Shown: positions 14,978-24,274 of the stretch, one piece after another | Layout of the letters: every line of letters starts with the position of its first letter | Position numbering within the stretch: position 1 is the stretch's first letter | Translations under genes and position numbers: made by a program | Assembly (NCBI RefSeq): GCF_900096585.1 | Contig: NZ_FMYH01000001.1 | Span: forward strand, 620,001 to 684,000 | DNA: 64,000 nucleotides | Direction of reading: 5' to 3' | DNA from: Sanguibacter gelidistatuariae | GTDB lineage: Bacteria; Actinomycetota; Actinomycetes; Actinomycetales; Cellulomonadaceae | Notes under the pieces: generated by a model | The model's input: the letters and a program-made list of their open reading frames with translations, nothing else | The model's database searches: none | Told to the model about the DNA's origin: nothing

Positions 14978-15976
14978 TCAGGGAGTCGGGACGGCGTCGA
15001 AGATCGCGTCGATGAGCTGCTCCGGCTGGACGTTGTTGGCGAGCGCGTCGAAGGTGCGCACCAGGCGGTGTCGCAGGACCGAGTGGCGGACGGCCTTGAC
15101 GTCGTCGGGAATGACGAAGCTGCGCCCGGCCTGGATCGCGAGCGCCTGCGCGACGCGCATGAGGGCGATCGAGCCACGGGGGCTGGCCCCGACGCGGATG
15201 TGGTTGGACAGTCCCTGGATGGGGCGCGGGCCGGAGAACCGGCTCGTGTTGATGACGTCGACGATGTACCGCTTGATCGACGTGTCGACGTAGACGTCGT
15301 CGACGAGGCGCTGGAGGAAGCGGACGTCGTCGAGGGAGATCGGCTCGACCGTGATCGGGGCGCTCTGGCGACCGGAGGAGATCCGCTCGAGGATCTCGAC
15401 CTCGTAGTTCGCGGCCGGGTAGGTGAGGACCTCCTTCATGAGGAAGCGGTCCATCTGCGCCTCGGGGAGCACGTAGGTGCCCTCCTCCTCGATGGGGTTC
15501 TGCGTGGCCAGCACCATGAACGGGTCGGGCAGCGGGTACTCCACGCCGCCGATCGACGTCTGGCGCTCCTGCATCGCCTCGAGCATCGCGGACTGGGTCT
15601 TCGCGCTCGACCGGTTGACCTCGTCGAGCAGCACGAGGTTCGCGTGCACCGGACCGAGCTGGGTCGTGAACGAGCCGGTCCCGTAGTTGTAGATCTGCGT
15701 GCCGACGATGTCGTTCGGCATGAGGTCCGGGGTGCACTGGATGCGGTGGAACGTGCCGCCGACGCCCGCGGCGAGGGTCTCGGCCGCCGTCGTCTTCGCG
15801 AGCCCGGGGACGCTCTCCAGCAGGATGTGCCCACGGCTGATGAGCGAGCTCACCAGCGCGGTGCGCAGCGCCTCCTGCCCGACGACGCGCTGATCGAACA
15901 CCGTGGCGACACGGGCCAGGAGAACCTTGGCCTGGTCGAGGTCGGCGGGGGAGATGCTGCCTTGGCCTGAACTCAT
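14978..15976 (-). CDS. MoxR-family AAA+ ATPase
   Basis: 332 residues from the ATG at 15976, which has AAAGGT 9 bases upstream; an earlier in-frame ATG at 15994 has no such site. Walker A is VPGLAKTT, Walker B is LVLLDEVNR, sensor 1 is LATQNP, and a C-terminal lid domain follows. It is a cytoplasmic chaperone-like ATPase. As the first gene of the minus-strand run 15976-9010, it heads an operon of MoxR, DUF58, DUF4381-like, VWA, VWA, TPR-like membrane protein and alditol oxidase. The client is unknown; the operon-terminal oxidase is a candidate. Confidence 0.95.
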   Translation of the reverse strand: MSSGQGSISPADLDQAKVLLARVATVFDQRVVGQEALRTALVSSLISRGHILLESVPGLAKTTAAETLAAGVGGTFHRIQCTPDLMPNDIVGTQIYNYGTGSFTTQLGPVHANLVLLDEVNRSSAKTQSAMLEAMQERQTSIGGVEYPLPDPFMVLATQNPIEEEGTYVLPEAQMDRFLMKEVLTYPAANYEVEILERISSGRQSAPITVEPISLDDVRFLQRLVDDVYVDTSIKRYIVDVINTSRFSGPRPIQGLSNHIRVGASPRGSIALMRVAQALAIQAGRSFVIPDDVKAVRHSVLRHRLVRTFDALANNVQPEQLIDAIFDAVPTP

Positions 15977-16115
15977 GCGGGACGCACCTTTCATCGCTGG
16001 TCATCGGGGATCGGTTCAGTATGCCAGCGCGCACCCCGCCTGAGCGGCTCGGCGCATGGACTCAGGTCCCCATCCGCGGTTATCCACCGGGTGCCGGGCA
16101 ACTTACCCTGGAGGG

Positions 16116-18128
16116 GTGACGGCAGGCCTGAAGCATGATGTTGTGAAACCCACCCGAGCGCCCCGATCCCTGACCTGGTCGCTGCCGGGTGCCGTGGCGG
16201 CGGCTGTGGCTGCGCTCGTCGTCGGCGGGTTGTTCTCCGCGGCCTTCGCGCCTCAGCTCCTGCTCGACCCCGGGACGGTCGTGCGGTGGGGCCTGCCGAT
16301 CGCCACGGTGGCCTCCGAGCTCGCGATCGCGGTGACCCTGGGTGGCTTGATGCTGGCGGCCTTCGTCGTGCGGCCAGGGGTGGTGCTCAGCCGCACCCTC
16401 ACCGTCTCCGGGATCGGCGCCGGGGTGTGGGCGGTGAGCGCGCTGGCACGGGTGGTCTTCTCCGGGGCGAACACCGTGGGCCTCTCGCTCGGCAGCGAGG
16501 GCTTCGGTGACCAGCTCGGTGTCTACCTCTCCCAGATCCCCTCCGGCCGGGCGCTGCTGGCGATCGCGGTGATCGCCGCGGCGACCGCGGTCCTGGCCCT
16601 GCTCGTCTCGACCGCCACGGGTGCGTTGTGGGCGGCCGTGCCAGCCGTCGTCGCGCTTGTGCTGCAGTCCCTCATGGGCCACGCCTCCGGGTCTACCAGC
16701 CACGAGCTGGCCGTCTCGGCGATGTTCATGCACCTCGTGGGGGCGGCGGTGTGGATCGGGGGGCTCGCGGTGATCGCGGTGCTGCGCACCCGACGGGTCC
16801 TCGACGGCGACGACCTGGCCGTCACGGTCGCACGCTACTCGCCGATCGCCAGCTGGTGCTTCGTCATCGTGGCGATCTCCGGTCTGGTCAACGCCCTGGT
16901 CCGGCTCGGCGGCTGGTCCGGACTGAGCACCGACTACGGCGTGCTCATCATCGCCAAGACCGTGTTGTTCGTGGTGTTGGGCGGCTTCGGCTGGGCCCAC
17001 CGGACGTGGGTCGTGGGCAAGCTGGCGGGTGGCCCCGCCCACGCGACCGCGCTGTTCTGGCGGCTGGTCGCCGCCGAGCTGATCGTCATGGGCGCGGTCA
17101 GCGGCGTGGCCGTCGCGCTCGGTGGGACGAACCCGCCCGACGACAACGCCCCGCCCGTCGACCCCACCCCCGCCTACCTCATCACCGGCTACCCGATGCC
17201 GCCCGAGCCGACGTTCTCGAGCTGGTTCACCCAGTGGCGCTGGGACGTGCTGCTCGGCTTCGCGTGCGCGGCGGGCCTCGTGGTGTACCTGCGCTGGGTG
17301 GTCCGGCTGCACCGGCGCGGCGACTCCTGGCCGTGGCTGCGCACTGCGTCCTGGGTCGTGGGAATGATCGTCATGTTCTGGGTCACCAACGGCGGGCCCG
17401 TGGTCTACGGCCGGGTGCTGTTCTCCGCCCACATGCTCCAGCACATGATCCTGGCGATGGTCGTGCCGATCTTCCTCGTCTCGGGCGCCCCGGTCACGCT
17501 GCTGCTGCGCGCGGTCCCGGTGCGCAAGGACGGCACCCGGGGCCCGCGCGAGTGGATCCTGGCGATCATCGGTTCCCGCTACGGGCGCTTCTTCTCCCAC
17601 CCGCTCGTCGCCGCGATCAACTTCGCCGGCTCGATGATCGTCTTCTATTACACCCCGGCGTTTGAGTACGCGCTGTCCACGCACATCGGGCACATCCTCA
17701 TGACGGTGCACTTCACGATGGCCGGGTACTTCTTCGCCAACGCCCTCATCGGCATCGACCCGGGACCCTCGCGTCCTCCGCACGCCCAGCGCCTGCTGCT
17801 GCTCCTGGCCACGATGGCCTTCCACGCCTTCTTCGGCGTGACGCTCATGTCCGGAGATATCCTGCTCGTTCCGGAGTGGTTCGGCCTGATGGGCCGCGAG
17901 TGGGGCCCGACGGCGATCGCCGACCAGCAGAAGGGCGGCGGCATCGCGTGGGGCGTGGGGGAGATACCCACCCTGCTGCTCGCGCTCATCGTCGCCGTCT
18001 CCTGGTCCAAGGACGACGAGCGCTTCGCCAAGCGCCGTGACCGCAAGGTCGACCGCGAGGGCGACCTCGAGATGGACGAGTACAACGACATGCTCAAGAA
18101 GCTCGCCGATCGGGACGGGCGGTCGTAG
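16116..18128 (+). CDS. CopD-CtaG fusion membrane protein (copper transport / cytochrome oxidase assembly)
   Basis: About 670 residues with 13-15 predicted membrane helices. The N-terminal half is CopD-like (ARVVFSGANT..., MHLVGAAVWIGGLAVIAVL). The C-terminal half is the caa3-type CtaG domain (SAHMLQHMILAMVVPIFLVS, and later HFTMAGYFFANALIGIDPG) with conserved His residues likely to bind copper. Such fusions are typical of actinobacteria and are linked to copper delivery to heme-copper oxidases. The start is uncertain: an ATG at 16056 is in frame, but a TACCCT -10 ends 6 bases before the GTG at 16116, supporting a leaderless start there; a GTG at 16143 is a third option. Confidence 0.9.
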   Translation: MTAGLKHDVVKPTRAPRSLTWSLPGAVAAAVAALVVGGLFSAAFAPQLLLDPGTVVRWGLPIATVASELAIAVTLGGLMLAAFVVRPGVVLSRTLTVSGIGAGVWAVSALARVVFSGANTVGLSLGSEGFGDQLGVYLSQIPSGRALLAIAVIAAATAVLALLVSTATGALWAAVPAVVALVLQSLMGHASGSTSHELAVSAMFMHLVGAAVWIGGLAVIAVLRTRRVLDGDDLAVTVARYSPIASWCFVIVAISGLVNALVRLGGWSGLSTDYGVLIIAKTVLFVVLGGFGWAHRTWVVGKLAGGPAHATALFWRLVAAELIVMGAVSGVAVALGGTNPPDDNAPPVDPTPAYLITGYPMPPEPTFSSWFTQWRWDVLLGFACAAGLVVYLRWVVRLHRRGDSWPWLRTASWVVGMIVMFWVTNGGPVVYGRVLFSAHMLQHMILAMVVPIFLVSGAPVTLLLRAVPVRKDGTRGPREWILAIIGSRYGRFFSHPLVAAINFAGSMIVFYYTPAFEYALSTHIGHILMTVHFTMAGYFFANALIGIDPGPSRPPHAQRLLLLLATMAFHAFFGVTLMSGDILLVPEWFGLMGREWGPTAIADQQKGGGIAWGVGEIPTLLLALIVAVSWSKDDERFAKRRDRKVDREGDLEMDEYNDMLKKLADRDGRS

Positions 18129-18222
18129 CCGCGGTCTGCGCGGCCTCCCGTCTCCTCGCCCTTCAGCCGTGCCGGCATCCAGCCGGCCCGGCTCCTGAGT
18201 GCGTTGACCCCGGCGAGCGTCG

Positions 18223-18292
18223 TACGGGGCGTGCTCTTGCATACAGAACGTGCTCTTAAAAGCACGCCCCGTAGACAAGAGCACGCCCCGTA
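18223..18292. repeat. Nested palindromic element, family A copy 1
   Basis: The outer arms TACGGGGCGTGCTCTTG (18223-18239) and its exact complement (18276-18292) enclose an inner hairpin (CGTGCTCTTAAAAGCACG, 18249-18266). The inner arms repeat the same core, so the order is two direct units followed by two inverted units. A second copy is at 63494-63559. It lies between the CopD-CtaG gene and the kinase gene, which converge here. Confidence 0.85.
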
Positions 18293-18331
18293 TGAGCTCG
18301 GGGTGGCGCTGGGCCGGGGGAAGCGTGCGGA

Positions 18332-19342
18332 CTACCGGGGTTCGGCCGCCAGGAGCGCCTCAGCGCCCTGCCCGACGGCGAGCACGGCCGCCGCGGCCGT
18401 CTCACCTTCGGGGGCGGGCATCGACGTGTCGCCCAGGTACCAGGTAGCGGACAGTCCGGTCCACGCCACGATCCAGCGCAGCAACCGCCGACGGTCCAAC
18501 CCCGCGGCCGCGCAGATCACCGACACCTGACGGTCCAGGCGGCCGGGCACGACGGCGATCGCATGGCTCGGGTTGCAGACGATGTTGGTGTAGTCGAAGG
18601 CGCGGTCCCCGACGAGGAACTTCGGGTCGATCGCCCGCCACTCAGCGGAGGCGTCGTCACCGAAGTCGATCACGTTCCCGTGGTGCAGGTCCCCGTGCAG
18701 CACGACGACGTCCCGCTGGTCGGCGAGCAGCTCGCGGACCGTGGCCGCGGCCCGGCCGAGGAACCCGTCGTGGCCGGCCACCCCGGTCAGCAGGTCCGCG
18801 AACCAGCGGTCGAGGGGCACGAGGCCGGCGGGTGGAGGGTCCAGCCGTGACCGCGCATCCCCGCCCTTCGTCGACGCGACCTCGGCAGAAGCGCCCTCCG
18901 CAGACGCGCCCTCCGAGGACGGCGCGCCGCCCACCGCGTGGAGCTGTTCGGCGATCTCGCACAGCACCTGCGTCGCCCGGTCGTCGCACGCAATCAGGTC
19001 GTCGCACGCAGCCAGGTCGTCGCGGGCCCCCGGGCCAGCTGCCATGGCACCGAGGCTGGCCCAGGCGGTGAGGGAGCGTGGTCCGAGCGCGCGCTCGAGG
19101 ACGATCGCTGCGTCGTCGTGCAGGAGGACGCGGGCGGCGCCGCGGCCCGCCCACCAGACCATGAGGCGGGCTCCGTCGCGTTCCTCGGCGATGCGGGCGA
19201 CCTTGAGCATCGCGGGCACGCCGTCGTGGCGCACGGGTAGGAGGTGGCTGCTCGGGGTTGAGAACGGCGCGCCGTCAGGGACCAGTCCCCAGCGGCGCAC
19301 GTACGTCGCGGGGTCGGGCGGGGCCCATGGGTGATCGGTCAC
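18332..19342 (-). CDS. APH(6)/hur-type small-molecule kinase
   Basis: 336 residues from the GTG at 19342, which lies 7 bases after a minus-strand TACCGT -10 (leaderless). It has the aminoglycoside 6-phosphotransferase/hydroxyurea-kinase layout: an N-terminal lobe with MLKVARIAEERDG and WWAGRGAARVLLHDD, the catalytic HGDLHHGNV and the metal-binding IDPK in WRAIDPKFLVGDRAFD. A low-complexity insert (SSEGASAEGASAEVAS) near the middle is unusual and comes from short DNA repeats. Family members phosphorylate streptomycin-like drugs, but many chromosomal copies have unknown substrates, so no resistance phenotype is claimed. Confidence 0.85.
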   Translation of the reverse strand: MTDHPWAPPDPATYVRRWGLVPDGAPFSTPSSHLLPVRHDGVPAMLKVARIAEERDGARLMVWWAGRGAARVLLHDDAAIVLERALGPRSLTAWASLGAMAAGPGARDDLAACDDLIACDDRATQVLCEIAEQLHAVGGAPSSEGASAEGASAEVASTKGGDARSRLDPPPAGLVPLDRWFADLLTGVAGHDGFLGRAAATVRELLADQRDVVVLHGDLHHGNVIDFGDDASAEWRAIDPKFLVGDRAFDYTNIVCNPSHAIAVVPGRLDRQVSVICAAAGLDRRRLLRWIVAWTGLSATWYLGDTSMPAPEGETAAAAVLAVGQGAEALLAAEPR

Positions 19343-19448
19343 CCGGTCAACGGTAGGCGGTCCGCGCAAGGCCTGGGCCTGCGACCGGAGCTTCCGTGAG
19401 CGCTTGCTCTTGTGCACCCTCTCCCCGCGCACGTGATAGGACGGGGGG

Positions 19449-21593
19449 ATGACCCCTGACGACGCGACACCCGCACCGTTCCATGATCTTGAGCAGTACA
19501 TCGCCCTCCCGCGGCTGAGCGGGCTGGTCCTCGCCCCGGACGGCTCACGGCTCGTGACCTCCGTGGCGACCCTCGACCCGGCCCGCACCGGCTACGTCAC
19601 CGCGCTGTGGGAGGTCGACCCGGAGGGCCACCGCCCGGCCCGGCGGTTGACCCGCAGCGGCAAGGGCGAGCAGAGCCCGTCCTTCACCGCCGGAGGCGAC
19701 CTGCTCTTCACCTCCGCGCGGCCCGACCCGCAGGTCGCCGCGGACGACGACACGCCCGCCGCGCTGTGGCTGCTCCCGGCCGGCGGCGGCGAGGCGCGCG
19801 TCGTCGCGAGCCGCACGGCCGGGGTGAGCGCCCCGCGCGCCGCCGCCGGTGCACCCGTGGTCCTGGTCAGCTCGGGCGTGCTGCCGTCGGCGACCGACGC
19901 CGACCATGACGACGAGCTGCGCGCGGAGCGCAAGAAGAAGAAGGTCTCCGCGATCCTGCACACCGGCTACCCGGTGCGGTACTGGGACCACGACCTCGGC
20001 CCGGCCGACCCGCACCTGTTCCTGGGTGCGCTGCCCGGCGTCGGCGGCGTGCAGCTGCATGGGGAGATCCCGGGCGTCGCGGCCATCCCCGAGGAGGTCG
20101 ACCCGGCGATCACGCTGCGCGACCTCACCCCCGACGCGGGCACCGCCCTGCGGGAGCAGTCCGCCACCTTGTCCGACGACGGCACGACCGTCGTAGCGAC
20201 GTGGATCGTCGCCGAGTCCGGCGGCGGGCACCGCACGGTTCTCATGGCGATCGACACCGCGACCGGGGAGCGCCGGGTGCTCGTCGACGACGGCGAGTCG
20301 AGCTTCGGTTCCCCGCGGATCGCCCCGGACGGCTCGCGCGTGGCCTTCGTCCGGGAGAGCCGCAGCACGGGCGAGCGGGCACCGGCCGTGACGCTCGGCG
20401 TCGTCGACCTGCTCGGCGGGCCGACCCACCAGCTCGCGGGTGGCTGGGACCGCTGGCCGTCCTCGATCACCTGGCTGCCGGACTCGAGCGGCCTGCTCCT
20501 CACGGCCGACGACGACGGGCGCGGCCCGATCTTCCACCTCGCGCTGGGCGAGGGAGACTCCGCCGGAACCGACGGTTCCGACGTGACCCGCGTGACCAGC
20601 GACGACGCCGTGTTCACCGACGTGCAGATCTCACCTGACGGCTCGCGGGTCTACGCCCTGCGGGTCAGCTACCTGGAACCGCCGGTTCCGGTCGTCGTCG
20701 ACCTGGCCGCCGCGCTGGCGACGGGCGCCCCCGTCCCGGCGACCGCGCTGCCCGGCCCGACGACGTCGCCCACCCTGCCCGGCGTGCTCACCGAGGTGGA
20801 GACCACCGCGGCCGACGGCTCCCGGGTCCGGGCGTTCCTTGCCTTGCCGCACGGCGCCGGTCCCGAGACCCCGGCGCCGCTGCTGCTGTGGATCCACGGC
20901 GGGCCGCTCAACTCCTGGAACGCGTGGAGCTGGCGCTGGAACCCGTGGCTGCTCGTCGCGCAGGGTTACGCCGTGCTGCTGCCGGACCCGGCCCTGTCGA
21001 CCGGGTACGGGCAGGAGTTCATCCAGCGTGGCTGGGGTGCGTGGGGCCAGGCGCCCTACACCGACCTCATGGCGATCACCGACGCGGCCGAGGCGCTGCC
21101 GGAGATCGACGAGACACGCACGGCCGCGATGGGCGGGTCTTTCGGCGGGTACATGGCCAACTGGGTCGCCGGTCACACCGACCGGTTCAAGGCGATCGTC
21201 ACGCACGCGAGCCTGTGGGCGCTGGACCAGTTCGGCCCGACGACGGACTCCGCCACGTACTGGGAGCGGGAGATGACGCCGGAGATGGCGCTCGCGAACT
21301 CCCCGCACCTCTTCGTGGAGAACATCGTCACGCCGATGCTCGTGGTGCACGGCGACAAGGACTACCGGGTGCCGATCGGGGAGGGTCTGCGCCTCTGGTA
21401 CGAGCTGCTCGCCAAGTCCGGGCTGCCGGCCGACGCGAACGGGGAGACCGTGCACCGGTTCCTCTACTACCCCGACGAGAACCACTGGGTGCTCAGCCCC
21501 CAGAACGCGATCGTCTGGTACGAGGTCGTCGAGGCCTTCCTGGCCGACCACGTCCTAGGAGAGTCCCACACCCTCCCCAAAACCCTCGGCTAA
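19449..21593 (+). CDS. Prolyl oligopeptidase (S9) family serine peptidase
   Basis: 714 residues without signal peptide, so cytoplasmic. The N-terminal ~430 residues form a beta-propeller with repeated LAPDGSR/ISPDGSR motifs. The C-terminal alpha/beta-hydrolase domain carries the nucleophile Ser564 in GGSFGGYM, Asp638 in GDKDYRVPIG and His679 in ENHWVLSP. It most resembles acylaminoacyl/dipeptidyl peptidases (S9B/C). The ATG lies 6 bases after TAGGAC, a possible -10, and also after a G-rich stretch. It is monocistronic. Confidence 0.94.
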   Translation: MTPDDATPAPFHDLEQYIALPRLSGLVLAPDGSRLVTSVATLDPARTGYVTALWEVDPEGHRPARRLTRSGKGEQSPSFTAGGDLLFTSARPDPQVAADDDTPAALWLLPAGGGEARVVASRTAGVSAPRAAAGAPVVLVSSGVLPSATDADHDDELRAERKKKKVSAILHTGYPVRYWDHDLGPADPHLFLGALPGVGGVQLHGEIPGVAAIPEEVDPAITLRDLTPDAGTALREQSATLSDDGTTVVATWIVAESGGGHRTVLMAIDTATGERRVLVDDGESSFGSPRIAPDGSRVAFVRESRSTGERAPAVTLGVVDLLGGPTHQLAGGWDRWPSSITWLPDSSGLLLTADDDGRGPIFHLALGEGDSAGTDGSDVTRVTSDDAVFTDVQISPDGSRVYALRVSYLEPPVPVVVDLAAALATGAPVPATALPGPTTSPTLPGVLTEVETTAADGSRVRAFLALPHGAGPETPAPLLLWIHGGPLNSWNAWSWRWNPWLLVAQGYAVLLPDPALSTGYGQEFIQRGWGAWGQAPYTDLMAITDAAEALPEIDETRTAAMGGSFGGYMANWVAGHTDRFKAIVTHASLWALDQFGPTTDSATYWEREMTPEMALANSPHLFVENIVTPMLVVHGDKDYRVPIGEGLRLWYELLAKSGLPADANGETVHRFLYYPDENHWVLSPQNAIVWYEVVEAFLADHVLGESHTLPKTLG

Positions 21594-21702
21594 CCGTCGC
21601 CGCTCCGCTGAGTGTAAGAAAATGTGCGTGTCATAACGGTGTGTCGCGTACAAAATCGTGCACTCAACGGGGGCTTCGGGGGCGCCTGGAGAAGTGGGTG
21701 GG

Positions 21703-22071
21703 TCAGTTGGGGGCGGTGATCTTGTCGTCGGCCTGAATGTCGAACTTGGCGTGGCCGTCCTCGACAGAGGTGACGACGACATCGATACCCAGACGGGATC
21801 CCTCCGGCACGCCCTGGTCGGCGAGTCCGTCGAGGATCCGCCAGCAGCGCTGGGTCCCGTCCACCTTCGCCTTGAGGTCACCGTCGCACTCGACCGGGAA
21901 TGAGTTGCCGGTCAGATCATCCATGGTCGAGGCGACCTGCGTCTCCAGATCGGACTGGTCGATGCTCCCGGAGACGCTGGCGGAGACCGAGCAGGCGCCG
22001 AGCGCAGCGGCGACGGCCAGCCCACCCAGGACGGTGAGGGCACGGTGGGTGCGGTGGGTACGTGCGGACAT
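21703..22071 (-). CDS. DUF4333 lipoprotein
   Basis: 122 residues from the ATG at 22071 with GGAG 5 bases upstream. The signal peptide ends in a lipobox LGAC with Cys27 as the lipidated residue. The mature part is a single DUF4333 domain with its characteristic Cys pair (VECDGDL... and TQRCWRI) that can form a disulfide. These are small actinobacterial cell-envelope lipoproteins of unknown role. It converges with the S9 peptidase gene and is divergent from the thioredoxin-NHL gene. Confidence 0.87.
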   Translation of the reverse strand: MSARTHRTHRALTVLGGLAVAAALGACSVSASVSGSIDQSDLETQVASTMDDLTGNSFPVECDGDLKAKVDGTQRCWRILDGLADQGVPEGSRLGIDVVVTSVEDGHAKFDIQADDKITAPN

Positions 22072-22271
22072 CGTGACTCCAGGTGATCGAGGGTTCTTCA
22101 ACGTATCGGGCGCCGGAGCGGGCGTGAAGCGAGGACGATGGGGACCTGTGCCCATGCCCATCTCGCGGCTGGCCGGCGCACGGCGACCCATCCAGGCCCT
22201 GTGACCAGCAGTAACAGCCCCGAGGCGCGACCGATGCCGGACCCGGACCGTGACGGTGATTGACTGAGGTC

Positions 22272-24197
22272 GTGACTACTTCACCCCCCGCGACCCACCC
22301 GAACCGGCTGCCCCGGGTCCGCGCCTCCGAGCTGGTCGGGCGCGGTTGGCTCAACACCGGCGGGAAGGACGTGCGGCTCGCGGACCTGCGCGGGACGATC
22401 GTCGTGCTCGACTTCTGGACCTTCTGCTGCGTCAACTGCCTGCACGTCCTCGACGAGCTGCGCGAGCTCGAGGAGGCCCACCGCGACGAGCTCGTCATCA
22501 TCGGCGTGCACTCCCCGAAGTTCGTCCACGAGGCCGACCCCGCCGCGCTCGCGGCCGCTGTCGACCGCTACGAGGTGCACCACCCCGTCCTCGACGACCC
22601 CGACCTGGTCACCTGGTCCGCGTACACGGCGCGGGCCTGGCCCACACTCGTGGTCATCGACCCCGAGGGGTACGTCGTGGCGCAGATGGCGGGGGAGGGA
22701 CACGCCCACAACCTCGAGATCCTCGTCAGCGACCTCGCCGCCGAGCACCGCGCCAAGGGCACGCTGCGCCCCGCCGCGCAGGGCGCTGGTCCATACGTGC
22801 CGCTCGCGCCGACGTCGGGCACGCTGCGCTTCCCGGCCAAGGCGATCGCGCTGGCGGGAGGCAATTTCCTCGTCGCGGACGCGGGTCACCACTCGCTCGC
22901 CGAGCTCCTGCCCGACGGCGAGACGCTCGTGCGCCGCATCGGCTCGGGCGAGCGCGGGCTGGTCGACGGCGGGCCGGACGACGCCCGGTTCAGCGAGCCG
23001 AACGGCCTGTGCCTGGTGCCGCAGGAGCTGCGCGAGCGGCTCGGCTACGACGTCCTCGTCGCCGACACGGTCAACCACGCCCTGCGTGGCGTGCGGCTCG
23101 CGGACGGTCACGTGACGACGGTTGCGGGCAACGGCCAGCAGTACATGGTCGGGGCCACCGACAACGTGCTCGCCATGCCCGACGCCGGAGCGCCCGAGGG
23201 CGGCGCCGTGCGGCAGAAGCTGTCGTCGCCGTGGGACGTCGCCTGGGTCGAGGCGATGGGGGCCTTTGTCGTCGCCATGGCAGGCAACCACTCCCTGTGG
23301 GTCTTCGACGACGAGCAGGATTCGATCGCCGTGGTCGGCGGGACCATGAACGAGGGCCTGCTCGACGGGCCGCTCGCGCAGGCGTGGTTCGCCCAGCCGT
23401 CGGGCCTCGCGACCGGGCCTGACGGACGGGTGTGGGTCGCGGACTCCGAGACGTCGGCGCTGCGTGTGGTGACCCCGGTCGCGGGGTCGACGCGGGGCGA
23501 GGTGGGGACCGTCGTCGGGCAGGGCCTGTTCGACTTCGGTCACCGCGACGGCCCGGCCGACCAGGCGTTGTTGCAGCACCCGCTTGGGGTGGCGGTGCTG
23601 CCGGACGGATCTGTCGTCGTGGCCGACACCTACAACGGGGCGCTGCGTCGCTACGACCCCGTCACCGACTCCGTGACCACGGTGGCGACGGGGCTCTTGG
23701 AGCCGAGCGGCGTCGTCGTGGCCGTCGAAGGGGACCGGGTGCTGCTCGTGGTGGTCGAGTCGGCCGCCCACCGGCTCACCCGGGTGGCGCTGCCGGCCAC
23801 CCTGGCCGGCCAGGTGCTCGACGCCGGTGCGCACCGCACGCGGCGCCCCGTCACCGAGGTGGGCCCCGGCGAACTCCTGCTCGACGTCGTCTTCACCCCC
23901 GCCGCCGGGCAGAAGTATGACGACCGCTACGGTCCCTCGACCCGGCTGCAGGTCTCGGCCACACCGCCCGAGCTGCTGCTCGAGGGAGCGGGCGACGGCG
24001 GTCCGCTCGAGCGGCGCCTCGTGCTGAACCCCGCGATTGGTGAGGGGGTTCTGCATGTGACCGCGCAGGCCGCGAGCTGCGATGCCGACCCGGAGATCGC
24101 CTACCCGGCCTGCCACCTGGCCCAGCAGGACTGGGGCGTCCCGGTTCGGCTGGTCGCCGGCGGGCCGGCCACGTTGACCCTGCCGCTGCACGGCTGA
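22272..24197 (+). CDS. Thioredoxin-like / NHL-repeat protein (NHLRC2-like)
   Basis: About 641 residues. The N-terminal thioredoxin-like domain (~20-150) has FWTFCCVNCLHVLDEL, a CCxNC variant of the redox motif shared with NHLRC2. It is followed by NHL/SMP-30-type beta-propeller repeats (PNGLCLVPQE, PSGLATGPDGRVWVADSE, PLGVAVLPDGSVVVADTYNG) and a C-terminal beta domain. There is no signal peptide. The start is uncertain: GTG at 22272, or TTG at 22260 giving four more residues. A role in redox or protein quality control is inferred from the domain pair; bacterial members are uncharacterised. Confidence 0.88.
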   Translation: MTTSPPATHPNRLPRVRASELVGRGWLNTGGKDVRLADLRGTIVVLDFWTFCCVNCLHVLDELRELEEAHRDELVIIGVHSPKFVHEADPAALAAAVDRYEVHHPVLDDPDLVTWSAYTARAWPTLVVIDPEGYVVAQMAGEGHAHNLEILVSDLAAEHRAKGTLRPAAQGAGPYVPLAPTSGTLRFPAKAIALAGGNFLVADAGHHSLAELLPDGETLVRRIGSGERGLVDGGPDDARFSEPNGLCLVPQELRERLGYDVLVADTVNHALRGVRLADGHVTTVAGNGQQYMVGATDNVLAMPDAGAPEGGAVRQKLSSPWDVAWVEAMGAFVVAMAGNHSLWVFDDEQDSIAVVGGTMNEGLLDGPLAQAWFAQPSGLATGPDGRVWVADSETSALRVVTPVAGSTRGEVGTVVGQGLFDFGHRDGPADQALLQHPLGVAVLPDGSVVVADTYNGALRRYDPVTDSVTTVATGLLEPSGVVVAVEGDRVLLVVVESAAHRLTRVALPATLAGQVLDAGAHRTRRPVTEVGPGELLLDVVFTPAAGQKYDDRYGPSTRLQVSATPPELLLEGAGDGGPLERRLVLNPAIGEGVLHVTAQAASCDADPEIAYPACHLAQQDWGVPVRLVAGGPATLTLPLHG

Positions 24198-24274
24198 AGC
24201 GGGCCGCTGAGCCGGGCCGACCGCGCCGCACGGCGGCGGGAAGGGCCGCGCGCCAGCGATGAGAGGATCGGGGG

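Noticed and set aside
16080-18284. Antisense frame of over 700 codons across the CopD-CtaG gene
   Set aside because: His/Arg/Asp-rich shadow of a membrane protein; no domain, and the sense strand encodes a recognised family.
18332-19342. Claim of a streptomycin-resistance gene
   Set aside because: The family is right, but the substrate cannot be read from sequence and many chromosomal members are not resistance enzymes.
22281-24191. Antisense frame opposite the thioredoxin-NHL gene
   Set aside because: Shadow of high-GC coding bias with no motif.
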